From CATQHQ01 sp965243805 (GTDB taxonomy: Bacteria > Gemmatimonadota > Gemmatimonadetes > Longimicrobiales > Gaopeijiaceae): a stretch of DNA of 64,000 bases. Below are positions 34,563 through 42,079 of this stretch, piece by piece. A program made the position numbers and the translations under genes. The stretch covers positions 2,356,001 through 2,420,000 of the forward strand of contig OZ251577.1 of the NCBI GenBank assembly GCA_965243805.1. The letters run 5' to 3'. The notes below the pieces were generated by a model. The model did not search any database. It saw nothing but the letters and a program-made list of their open reading frames with translations, and was not told where the DNA came from. Numbering within the stretch: the first letter of the stretch is position 1; each line of letters opens with the position of its first letter.

Positions 34563-36464
34563 GTGTCCAATGGTCTGGGTTTCGGCCCAGATCTGATTCC
34601 ACCGCCACTCCCACCACCACAGGTCTTCCGAAGCGTCGCACGTACCGACATGCAGATCCAGAAAGTCACCGTCCAGGCCCTGTTTTCCCGTGCCCATTAC
34701 GTAGTCCCTAGCTTCCAGCGGCGATACGTCTGGGGGAAGGACAGACAGTGGGGTCCCCTCTGGCAGGACGTGACCGACAAGGCAGCGGAGGCGTTGGAAC
34801 ACGGCAAGGGAGATGACGTTCTTCCGCACTTCCTGGGAGCACTTGTGCTGAAACAGCAAAACACAGGCTTGGGGCAACCCATGAAGCGGATGGTGGTTGA
34901 TGGACAGCAGCGACTGACGACGCTTCAGGTGATGATCATAGCGATTAGGGACGCGTTTCGGTGCGTTTCCCGAGAGACGGACGAAGAGCTACGGGAGCAG
35001 ATACGGAACACCGAGCGCGCTCTTGAGCCCATGATCGTCAGCCCACCTCCAGTCGAGAAGGACAATCGCTACATGATACGGCCCTTTGCCACCAGGGACT
35101 TCGAGGTGTTCAAACAGCTAGTCGCTGGCGAGGAAGTAGCGCCAGATCATGTCCTGAAGAAGTGTCACGATTACTTTCGGTCCGAAGCAGTCAAATGGTT
35201 GCGAGCCGATCCTGATCTGGTTGCCGACCGGGCAAGGACCCTAGCCGAGGTCCTTGTCGGCAGATTCGAGGTCGTCGGATTGAATCTCGACCCGAAGGAA
35301 GACGAGTACGAGATATTCGAAGCATTGAACGCACGCGGGACACCGCTGACGGAATGGGAGAAGTCCAAGAATCACGCTCTGTCCAAGTCTCGCCAGACAC
35401 GAATGGGGCATGAGGATTTCTATGACAAATATGTTCGCCAGTTCGATGAGAACGAGTGGTGGCACCACACCATATCTGCGCCACGCTTCCACGGCAGTCA
35501 CGTCGAGTTGCTTTTGAATTACTGGCTTACGATCAAGCTGTGTCGAGGAATACAAGCCAATCGTGCGTACTACGATTTTTGCCAAGTTGTCAAGAACGAA
35601 GGAGATCTTGTCCAAATGGCACAGGAATATCTCGACTACGCCGGAATATACCGCCAGTTGACGGAGCAACCGATGGATCACACGATCCAGGGTTTGTTTC
35701 GGTACCGACTAGACGTCTTGCGAATCGCCGTCGTCATGCCACTGATGATGGAGTTGTACCGTATACTCGGCTCGACTGACCGGTTTGGTCAATGTTGCAG
35801 AGTAATTGAGAGCTACCTTGTGAGAAGACAGGTAACACAATGGACCACTAAGGGTTACCGCGACCTATTCATCAACCTGCTAAAACGAGTTATCCGTAGA
35901 ACCGAGGGAGACGGCCCACTGCAGGTGGTGTTTGACGGGTTGGTGTCGGCGCCTTACGGTTGGCCGTCTGACGACGCAGTGCGTCATGCCGTGCTGTCCT
36001 ATCGCGCTTCTCCGGGAGTGGCTTCCAGCCGCCTGCGTATGGTTCTCGAAGCCGTGGAAGACCATAGGATATCCCAGTCGATGGCTGCGTACCCGCATGC
36101 CCCTCGGAGGCTGTGGATCGAGCACATTATGCCACAGAAGTGGCAGACGCACTGGCCTTTGCCGCAAGATGCACCCGAAGAGGACCATAGGAAGCGCGAT
36201 CATGCACTCACCACGTTGGGCAACCTGACGTTGACCACATCGGCTTTGGACATCTCACTCACGAATTCCCCGTGGGAGAAGAAACGAGAGAGCCTGAAAA
36301 CAAGCGACAACCTATTCCTCAACAAGGACTTGCTTGATCGGTTCTGGGATAGATGGGACGAAGGCACAATCGAGAAGCGCGGGATGTACTTGGCCGACAT
36401 TATCTGCAAGGTGTGGCCGAGCGCAGAGGAGTTTAGGGCAGAGTTTGGGGGCAGAATAGGATAG
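34563..36464 (+). CDS. DUF262-DUF1524 (GmrSD-like) restriction protein
   Basis: The 633-aa protein has an N-terminal DUF262 (ParB-like NTPase) domain with YVVPSFQRRYVWG and the hallmark VVDGQQRLTTLQ, and a C-terminal DUF1524 HNH-type nuclease domain with IEHIMPQKW and LGNLTLTTSALDISLTNSPWEKK. This is the fused form of GmrS/GmrD, type IV enzymes that cut modified DNA, and is also similar to DUF262-DUF1524 nucleases of other defence systems. GTG 34563 fits the promoter; ATG 34650 is an alternative start 29 residues later, at the first conserved part. The gene is AT-richer than its surroundings. A DNA methyltransferase follows. Confidence 0.88.
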   Translation: MSNGLGFGPDLIPPPLPPPQVFRSVARTDMQIQKVTVQALFSRAHYVVPSFQRRYVWGKDRQWGPLWQDVTDKAAEALEHGKGDDVLPHFLGALVLKQQNTGLGQPMKRMVVDGQQRLTTLQVMIIAIRDAFRCVSRETDEELREQIRNTERALEPMIVSPPPVEKDNRYMIRPFATRDFEVFKQLVAGEEVAPDHVLKKCHDYFRSEAVKWLRADPDLVADRARTLAEVLVGRFEVVGLNLDPKEDEYEIFEALNARGTPLTEWEKSKNHALSKSRQTRMGHEDFYDKYVRQFDENEWWHHTISAPRFHGSHVELLLNYWLTIKLCRGIQANRAYYDFCQVVKNEGDLVQMAQEYLDYAGIYRQLTEQPMDHTIQGLFRYRLDVLRIAVVMPLMMELYRILGSTDRFGQCCRVIESYLVRRQVTQWTTKGYRDLFINLLKRVIRRTEGDGPLQVVFDGLVSAPYGWPSDDAVRHAVLSYRASPGVASSRLRMVLEAVEDHRISQSMAAYPHAPRRLWIEHIMPQKWQTHWPLPQDAPEEDHRKRDHALTTLGNLTLTTSALDISLTNSPWEKKRESLKTSDNLFLNKDLLDRFWDRWDEGTIEKRGMYLADIICKVWPSAEEFRAEFGGRIG

Positions 36465-36559
36465 GATACTGTTGGGGGACCAAGCGCAGTGGACCCCTCA
36501 CGAGATGTCTAAGCCCGGACTACTTCGTACGATGTCTCGGGCTCTCTCGCCGGTGGGAC

Positions 36560-36587
36560 TTGACCTATCTCCGCCGGCGGGTACTGT
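36560..36587 (+). promoter_or_regulatory. Sigma70-like promoter upstream of leader peptide and methyltransferase
   Basis: TTGACC (36560-36565), 16 bp, TACTGT (36582-36587), with an ATG five bases downstream at 36593. The -10 box and spacing are the same as in the promoter of the DUF262 gene. Confidence 0.65.
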
Positions 36588-36592
36588 TCAGC

Positions 36593-36643
36593 ATGAGCAC
36601 CGTCGTACCTGCGAACCCCGTCGTGCGAAAGGAGAGGCGATGA
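36593..36643 (+). CDS. 16-codon leader peptide coupled to the methyltransferase
   Basis: The ATG at 36593 lies where the promoter would start transcription and opens a 16-codon frame (MSTVVPANPVVRKERR). Its TGA (36641-36643) overlaps the methyltransferase ATG at 36640, and the codons AAG-GAG-AGG form the methyltransferase ribosome-binding site. Translation of the peptide would pass ribosomes to, or block, the downstream start. It is too short to place in a family. Confidence 0.5.
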   Translation: MSTVVPANPVVRKERR

Positions 36644-37518
36644 CCCAGTACATTCTCGGCAACGAGCTTGCCGCTGTTCCAGAGATGGACCTTCCCGTCA
36701 ATATCGAGTGCGCCGACAACCTTGAGTTCGTTGCGACGTTGGCCGACGAGTCGATGCAGCTTGTCGTCACGTCTCCGCCATACAACATCGGTAAATCCTA
36801 TGAGGCCCGTGTCAGCCTCGAACGATACCTGGACGAGCAAACCGCGGTCATTGCTGAGTGCGTGCGCGTCCTCCACCCCCGAGGATCGATCTGCTGGCAG
36901 GTCGGCAATCATGTGCGGGGCGGCGAGGTGTTTCCCCTCGACATCGTTCTGTACGACGTGTTCAGAGCCCTCCAGCTCAAGCTGCGCAACCGAATCGTGT
37001 GGCGCTTCGGCCACGGGCTCCACTGCACGAAGCGCTTTTCCGGGCGGTACGAAACGATCATGTGGTTCACGAAGTCGGACGACTACTACTTCGACGTCGA
37101 TCCTGTGCGCGTTCCTGCGAGGTACCCCGGCAAGAAGTACTTCAAGGGGCCCAATCGAGGCAAACGGTCCGGTAATCCTCTGGGGAAGAACCCGTCGGAC
37201 GTATGGGACATCCCGAACGTCAAGGCCAATCACGTGGAGAAGACGGTGCACCCGTGCCAGTTTCCAGTCGAACTCGTGGAGCGGCTCGTGCTGTCCATGA
37301 CGGAGTCTGGTGACTCGGTTCTGGATCCCTACATGGGCGTGGGTTCGTCAGTGGTCGCCGCTCGCAAGCATGGACGTGCGGGCTTCGGCTGCGACATCGT
37401 GCCGGAGTACGTGGAGATCGCCCGGAGGCGTGTGCGCGACCTGGATGCAGGCGTCTTGCGAACCCGCCCCATGCACAAGCCGATATACGACCCTTCCGTG
37501 CCGCGTGGCGGTCATTGA
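36640..37518 (+). CDS. Beta-class DNA methyltransferase
   Basis: The 292-aa protein has motif IV TSPPYNIGKSYE near residue 45 and motif I DPYMGVGSS near the C-terminus, the beta-class order. SPPYN is found in N4-cytosine and also N6-adenine enzymes, so the base is uncertain. ATG 36640 is preferred over upstream starts because of the AAAGGAGAGG site and the overlap with the leader peptide. It follows a DUF262-DUF1524 nuclease and precedes an unknown protein, so it may be the protective arm of a restriction system whose nuclease is one of these neighbours. Confidence 0.88.
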   Translation: MTQYILGNELAAVPEMDLPVNIECADNLEFVATLADESMQLVVTSPPYNIGKSYEARVSLERYLDEQTAVIAECVRVLHPRGSICWQVGNHVRGGEVFPLDIVLYDVFRALQLKLRNRIVWRFGHGLHCTKRFSGRYETIMWFTKSDDYYFDVDPVRVPARYPGKKYFKGPNRGKRSGNPLGKNPSDVWDIPNVKANHVEKTVHPCQFPVELVERLVLSMTESGDSVLDPYMGVGSSVVAARKHGRAGFGCDIVPEYVEIARRRVRDLDAGVLRTRPMHKPIYDPSVPRGGH

Positions 37519-37585
37519 GTCTTATGCCGCCTGTCCACTGGTCGGCCGGACCGGGTCCAGGTGGATCTCGACGCGCACCAACTTG

Positions 37586-37614
37586 TTGAACCGGAACGGC
37601 CAACTCCCTATCTT
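37586..37614 (+). promoter_or_regulatory. Sigma70-like promoter
   Basis: TTGAAC (37586-37591), 17 bp, TATCTT (37609-37614). It would give a leader of about 50 bases before ATG 37669, which has GGGAGG as ribosome-binding site. Confidence 0.6.
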
Positions 37615-37668
37615 TACCTTGACGTTGCGGGTGGCAGGTCATCGGTTCTCAGCGGCGGGAGGACATCT

Positions 37669-38421
37669 ATGAGCAAGCAAGATCGGACCGGCGGGAGTGT
37701 CCCGCCTCCCCAGGAGCCGATCAAGCCAGGTGGCGGTCTCATTCAATCGAAGCAGATGGGCACGTTGCCAGAGCCCGAGACCGAGGCGGCCTGGGGCCCG
37801 GTGAACGCCTTGTCCCCGGAGGAAGCGGCTGCGAAGCGGAAGCGGTTGCAGGAGCGATGGGACGCTGCACAGCCCCAGCCCCAGCCCGAGGTCGAACCCA
37901 GGCACGATCCGAAGGTCAAGCTGGAGCGCAAGAAGCAGCCCGAGACGTTCGGGCTCGATGCGAAAGAGCTGAAAAGGGGACCGAACCTGCCTCGCGACTT
38001 CGGCATCGGGACCGCCCCCAGACTGAGGACTCATCTCGAAAGCGTCAAGCTAACTGTTGGCGGCGAGGGGTCCGTAAACATGATGACAGCTGCCGAACTG
38101 CCCCAAGTGACTCTGTCATTTGCGAATGCGGTGGACCGTGCTGTGTTCGGGATGATACTGGGACCAGAGAAGTACCGTGGGCAGTTTGCTGACGTCCTGA
38201 AGAAGCACGTGTCTGCCGACATAGAACTGCTAGGCGATATCATGGAGGCTGTTGTCGTCCCCATGGTGATCGATAGGCTGGAAGCAGATCAGAACAAGAC
38301 CATTGCTGATGGCGACGTGTTCACGATACCTACGGTGTTCACGGTGCACTGGACGGCTTGGGGGTGGATGCGGCTGTTCTGGACAAGGTGCAAGCGTCGC
38401 TGGACAGTAGCGAGGACCTAA
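37669..38421 (+). CDS. Unknown protein beside a methyltransferase, probable 3' frameshift
   Basis: The 250-aa frame has a proline- and charge-rich N-terminal half (QPQPQPEVEPR) and a folded-looking half with LTVGGEGSVNMMTAAELPQVTLSFANAVDRAVFGMILGP split by regular hydrophobic spacing. I recognise no family. The last 20 residues turn Trp/Arg-rich just after a run of five G at 38360-38364. Removing one base there restores a natural-looking sequence (VDAAVLDKVQASLDSS); a third frame then continues VHDVVKARVGNKRS to a TAG at 38524. The gene may be decaying, mis-sequenced or shifted on purpose. By position it could be the endonuclease or accessory partner of the methyltransferase. Confidence 0.6.
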   Translation: MSKQDRTGGSVPPPQEPIKPGGGLIQSKQMGTLPEPETEAAWGPVNALSPEEAAAKRKRLQERWDAAQPQPQPEVEPRHDPKVKLERKKQPETFGLDAKELKRGPNLPRDFGIGTAPRLRTHLESVKLTVGGEGSVNMMTAAELPQVTLSFANAVDRAVFGMILGPEKYRGQFADVLKKHVSADIELLGDIMEAVVVPMVIDRLEADQNKTIADGDVFTIPTVFTVHWTAWGWMRLFWTRCKRRWTVART

Positions 38422-38533
38422 CTTACCTGAACCAGAGCTTCGGACCTACTTGGTGCACGACGTCGTGAAGGCGAGAGTAGGGAATAAACGAAGTCGGCGT
38501 GGCACCGCGGTTGCCGCTGGCTAGCGTCCCCCG

Positions 38534-40303
38534 TCAGCCCTCCACCCTGAACTGCATCATCATGCCGGCGTGCAGGTGCTCGGCAATGTGACAGTGCAGC
38601 ATCCAGTCCCCCGGGTTGGACATCTCGATCAGGATGTCCATGGTGGAGCCAACGGGGACGATCGCCGTGTCCTTCCACACCAGGTTGTCGTTGGGCACGT
38701 CGTCGCGGGCCAGCACGACGAAGCGCTGACCGTGGACGTGGATCGGATGGTTCATGGGATGGAACGAGTCGGGCGAGTTGAAGATGCGCACCTTGACCAA
38801 GTCGCCCAAGTCGAAGCGCCAGCGGATATCCTCGTTCTCGCGGCCGGTCGCGACTTCCCGCAGAATCCACGTGACCTGGGTTCCGGTGGAGAGCCAGTTC
38901 ATCATGGGCATGGCGTCGTTCCACTCCATCGGCGGCACGTAGAGAGTGTCGGCCTCCATGGAGCGGACGATGGGCAGGGGAAGGCCCTGGACGCGCACGG
39001 TGGCCTCCAGCACATGGTCGGGGGGACGGTCCAGGTGTGCGCGCAACGGCTCGGTCTCGGCGGCGACTTCGGCGTACTCGCGCAGGGTCGCAAACGCCTC
39101 GGCGATCTCGTCGCGAACCGGGGGACCCGAGACGCGCACGGTGGCCAGCGTGTCCACATGGGGATAGAACTCGCCCCGGAAGTGGTTGATCGCCTGGATA
39201 GTGTTGGCGATCGCCGCTTGGCCGGCTTCGGGGAACGACACGTCCACCACGTATCGCTCCGCGGGTGCCACCACCACGCTTGACACCCAAGTTTCCCGCT
39301 CGAACCGACCCACATCCGATGCCACCAGCTTCACACGCGCCGGCCCGAAGGTCACGTTGAAGGTCCGTGTGTTGGCCACGTTGGTGATGAAGAAGCGGAC
39401 GACTTCGCCGGGCACCGCCTCGACCGAATGTTCCGTCGCGCCGTTTACCAGCATGACGTTGCCGAACCGTCCCATGAGCGCGTGAGTGGGCGCCTCTTCG
39501 CCCCAGGGGATCAGCCCGTCGCCGTCCATGAGGATGTCGTCCAGAACCAGCATCTCCTCCCGGTGGGCGGGGCCATAGTGGTCTGGGTCGGGGGACGACA
39601 CCAACAGGTTGCCGTAGAGGCCCAGGTCCTGCTGCACGTCTTCGCGCATGTGGGGGTGGTACCAGAACATGCCGGCGTCGGGGACCTTGAGTTCGTAGAC
39701 GAAGGACTCGCCCGGCGCGATCGGCGGCTGGGTGAGGCCGGGCGCGCCGTCGAAGCGGTTGTCTAGCCGCAGCCCGTGCCAGTGGACGGTGGTCTCGGCC
39801 TCGATCCGGTTCGTGACGCGCACCATCACCGTGGAGCCCTGCGGCGCCTGGATGAAGGGGCCGGGGTACTGGCCGTTGTAGCCGTACATGGCGGCGGTGT
39901 GGCCGTTCAGTGTTCGCCGCACCAGCGTCACGTCCACGTTGAGCGTGTCGCCGTCGGCCAGCCGTGCGACCTCGCTGGGCCGGGCTTCCGGCAGGGTCAC
40001 TAGGTCAATTCCCGCCCCCGCCAGGAACGCGCCGACCGGCGGAAGCGCCCCTTCCAGCCCTGGAAGCATGGGCATGTTCGAGTCCATCGGCGGCATCCGC
40101 CAGCCCGTGCCCATGTCGTGCATGGCGTGGGCGGCATGGTCCATCTGTTGGGCAGCGGCGGCGGGGGCTGGAGCCACCAGCGCTGCCACTGGGAAGGCGA
40201 ATATGGCGACGGCTGCGACCGGCCTGCGCCTGCGCCAAGCCGCCAAGGCGGTTCTGCTTCTATGCGCAAGCACGCCGCTTCGCGTCCACATCAAGTACAT
40301 CGA
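38534..40303 (-). CDS. Multicopper oxidase
   Basis: From ATG 40303 the protein is 589 aa with a signal peptide ending PAAAAQ. It is followed by a Met/His-rich stretch (MDHAAHAMHDM, then MPPMDSNMPMLPG), as in copper-handling oxidases. All copper motifs are present: HWHGLR, WYHPHMRED, HPMNHPIHVHGQ and HCHIAEHLHAGMM, the last giving type 1 and trinuclear ligands with an axial Met. It should oxidise Cu(I), metals or phenols in the periplasm. The N-terminus overlaps the end of the MT-A70 gene; a GTG near 40273 is another possible start. It ends a minus-strand operon with small secreted proteins. Confidence 0.92.
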   Translation of the reverse strand, partial: SMYLMWTRSGVLAHRSRTALAAWRRRRPVAAVAIFAFPVAALVAPAPAAAAQQMDHAAHAMHDMGTGWRMPPMDSNMPMLPGLEGALPPVGAFLAGAGIDLVTLPEARPSEVARLADGDTLNVDVTLVRRTLNGHTAAMYGYNGQYPGPFIQAPQGSTVMVRVTNRIEAETTVHWHGLRLDNRFDGAPGLTQPPIAPGESFVYELKVPDAGMFWYHPHMREDVQQDLGLYGNLLVSSPDPDHYGPAHREEMLVLDDILMDGDGLIPWGEEAPTHALMGRFGNVMLVNGATEHSVEAVPGEVVRFFITNVANTRTFNVTFGPARVKLVASDVGRFERETWVSSVVVAPAERYVVDVSFPEAGQAAIANTIQAINHFRGEFYPHVDTLATVRVSGPPVRDEIAEAFATLREYAEVAAETEPLRAHLDRPPDHVLEATVRVQGLPLPIVRSMEADTLYVPPMEWNDAMPMMNWLSTGTQVTWILREVATGRENEDIRWRFDLGDLVKVRIFNSPDSFHPMNHPIHVHGQRFVVLARDDVPNDNLVWKDTAIVPVGSTMDILIEMSNPGDWMLHCHIAEHLHAGMMMQFRVEG

Positions 40304-40922
40304 GTCCCCATGTGCACCACCCCGACGCGCGGCTTCTGGCAAAGAGTTCAATGCGCTTCTGCTCCGGGAACATGCGTTCGATCCGACGGCGCACAGCTTC
40401 TGGCTTTGTCGAGTGGGCACCGCGTTCCTGGCGCACGTATTGCCGCACGTTGCGTGCACCCCGGGGCTGGGGGATGCGTCCGCGCTTGAAGACGAAGCAC
40501 AACTCGCACTGGCTCATCGTGTAGAAGCCGGGGTTTAGGCGCACCTTGTCCCACACGAACGCCACTGTGGCCCAGGCGAATCCCCACGCCTTGCCGAGTT
40601 CCACGGCTTGGTCCAGATGGGGACTTGTCGCCCACATGAACAACAAGCAGTCCTCTGCGGCAATGCTCTTTATGTCGAGGCGCTTCAAGTCGGCCAACGT
40701 CGTTGTGGGGTAGTGCCGCACAGCTCCGCCGGTGTCTCCCGAGTTGGGGCCCGCATGTTGCAGCTGGCCTTTGTAGTCCCACGGCGGGTCGGCGTACACG
40801 ATCTCGAAGCGTTCCTGCGGCAGCGGAGGAAAGTGCACTGGCTCATCTACTGGCGCGCCTGCACAAGCCACACCTTCTGGCCGCTTGCTCATCGAGAGTT
40901 GGTCGCGGCTACCGGTTGTCAC
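40260..40922 (-). CDS. MT-A70 family N6-adenine methyltransferase
   Basis: The 220-aa protein has the MT-A70 catalytic motif YADPPWDYKG and the following LLFMWATSPHLDQAVELGKAWGF-type region (given here in part), then FVWDKVRLNPGF and the late ARNVRQYVRQERGAHSTKP. Bacterial MT-A70 proteins methylate adenine in DNA or RNA and are frequent on phages and mobile elements. It starts at GTG 40922, or at ATG 40892. It lies between a Met/His-rich secreted protein gene and the copper oxidase, all on one strand, and overlaps the oxidase start by about 44 bp. Functionally it is out of place in an envelope operon and may be an insertion. Confidence 0.88.
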   Translation of the reverse strand: MTTGSRDQLSMSKRPEGVACAGAPVDEPVHFPPLPQERFEIVYADPPWDYKGQLQHAGPNSGDTGGAVRHYPTTTLADLKRLDIKSIAAEDCLLFMWATSPHLDQAVELGKAWGFAWATVAFVWDKVRLNPGFYTMSQCELCFVFKRGRIPQPRGARNVRQYVRQERGAHSTKPEAVRRRIERMFPEQKRIELFARSRASGWCTWGLDVLDVDAKRRACA

Positions 40923-40935
40923 CAGTCGTCGCGGG

Positions 40936-41547
40936 CTATTCGTAGCCGTAGGCGGCGCACTTTTCTTCCTCGAAGGCGCCGTGGCCGGCCATCGTGTGCA
41001 TCATCCCGGAGCGGGACATGCCGCGGATGACGACGGGACCGCTCCACATCGTAGCGTCGGGGTCGAAGGCGGGCTCCAGCGTCACCACGACCAAGAACTT
41101 GTTCCACTCCACCTGGCCCTTGAAGCTGGTGACCTCCGACAGCTCGCCTGCCAAAGCCACTTCGTCCAGCTCCGGGGTTGTCGTCCAGACCACGTAGGTG
41201 CCTGTCCGGGCGGGGGCAAGGTGCTGGAAGCGGACCGTGAAGTCGTAGCGGTAGCTTCCGTCGGTCGCCAGCGCGACCCCGTAGGGAGACGATGGGAACG
41301 TGACTTCGCCCAGCCCCGTGGCGCGGCCAGTGCCAGGGACCCGGCCAGTGGAGACGAGGGGAAAGCGATAGTACTCGGGGCCAGCGGCGATTAAGGCTGC
41401 TGGGCAGGTGGCGTCCGCCAAGCTGATGACCGAGGGCTGCAAGACGTCCGCCGATGGGGAACGGTCCGCCGATGGCAAAGCGTCCGCCGACGGAAAGACG
41501 CCCAGACCAGCAAGGCCGACGGTGATGGCCAGCATCCAGGTGCTCAC
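40936..41547 (-). CDS. Secreted Met/His-rich C-terminal protein, unknown
   Basis: GTG 41547 overlaps the stop of the 36-aa lipoprotein gene (GTGA), giving a 203-aa protein with an N-terminal membrane or signal segment (MLAITVGLAGLGVF). A linker of three PSAD units (about 41438-41500, 18-bp duplications) follows. The main domain is beta-rich and ends in RGMSRSGMMHTMAGHG, a Met/His cluster of the type that binds copper. No family recognised. Co-location with a multicopper oxidase makes a copper role plausible. Confidence 0.75.
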   Translation of the reverse strand: MSTWMLAITVGLAGLGVFPSADALPSADRSPSADVLQPSVISLADATCPAALIAAGPEYYRFPLVSTGRVPGTGRATGLGEVTFPSSPYGVALATDGSYRYDFTVRFQHLAPARTGTYVVWTTTPELDEVALAGELSEVTSFKGQVEWNKFLVVVTLEPAFDPDATMWSGPVVIRGMSRSGMMHTMAGHGAFEEEKCAAYGYE

Positions 41548-41654
41548 TGGTCGTCCTCGTCGGGCGAGGCGCGGTCGCGGGTGCCGATGCCGTGTTGGCA
41601 CGCAGTCGTCGAGCCGGCCAGGGCCAGAGCCAGGGCGACCTTACAGCGCTTCAT
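41544..41654 (-). CDS. 36-aa lipoprotein
   Basis: This gene is 37 codons long. ATG 41654 overlaps the upstream lipoprotein stop (ATGA) and its TGA overlaps the downstream GTG (GTGA). It encodes a complete lipoprotein signal, MKRCKVALALALAGSTTAC, then only 17 residues (QHGIGTRDRASPDEDDQ). The double overlap and intact lipobox make it convincing despite its size. It may be a small envelope partner of the operon. Confidence 0.75.
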   Translation of the reverse strand: MKRCKVALALALAGSTTACQHGIGTRDRASPDEDDQ

Positions 41655-42064
41655 GGCCACCGCCGCGGACAAGTTGTCGGAGGCACCGCTACCTCGCCCG
41701 GGATGGTCGTGTAGCGAAAGTCCAGCTCGCCGGCGGGCGCCACCACGTCCAAGTACGACGCCGGGGCAACAGTGGTGCCCGTGGCTGGCACGGCCCGCAC
41801 GGCCTCAATTGTGTCGCCTGCCCCAAGCTTGCCGCCGATGTTGTGGAAGAGCTCCCATCCTCCCTCCAGGGCTGTGCGCACGCACATCCCGTTGACGTAC
41901 ACGGGCCACTGGGGTTGCGCCTTCCCATCCAGGGTCACATGTCCCCAGATCGTCGGCGGCCGGGCCTCGGACGGTAGAAGCACGTCGCAACCGGCTGCCA
42001 AGAGCGCAAGCGCGAGCACGCCGACGGCCCCGGTCCGCATCGTCGTCGTCGCGCCCCGCATCAA
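41651..42064 (-). CDS. Small lipoprotein with beta-sandwich-like domain
   Basis: The 137-aa protein has a lipobox (ALLAAGC). The remainder (IWGHVTLDGKAQPQWPVYV ... TIEAVRAVPATGTTVAPASYLDV) resembles a carboxypeptidase-regulatory-like beta sandwich with two Cys that could pair (MCVRT, TTCPRR). It is predicted to be anchored in the envelope. It follows the LVIVD gene by 15 bp and overlaps the 36-aa lipoprotein by ATGA. Confidence 0.78.
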   Translation of the reverse strand: MMRGATTTMRTGAVGVLALALLAAGCDVLLPSEARPPTIWGHVTLDGKAQPQWPVYVNGMCVRTALEGGWELFHNIGGKLGAGDTIEAVRAVPATGTTVAPASYLDVVAPAGELDFRYTTIPGEVAVPPTTCPRRWP

Positions 42065-42079
42065 GTCCCCCTCCGTCAG

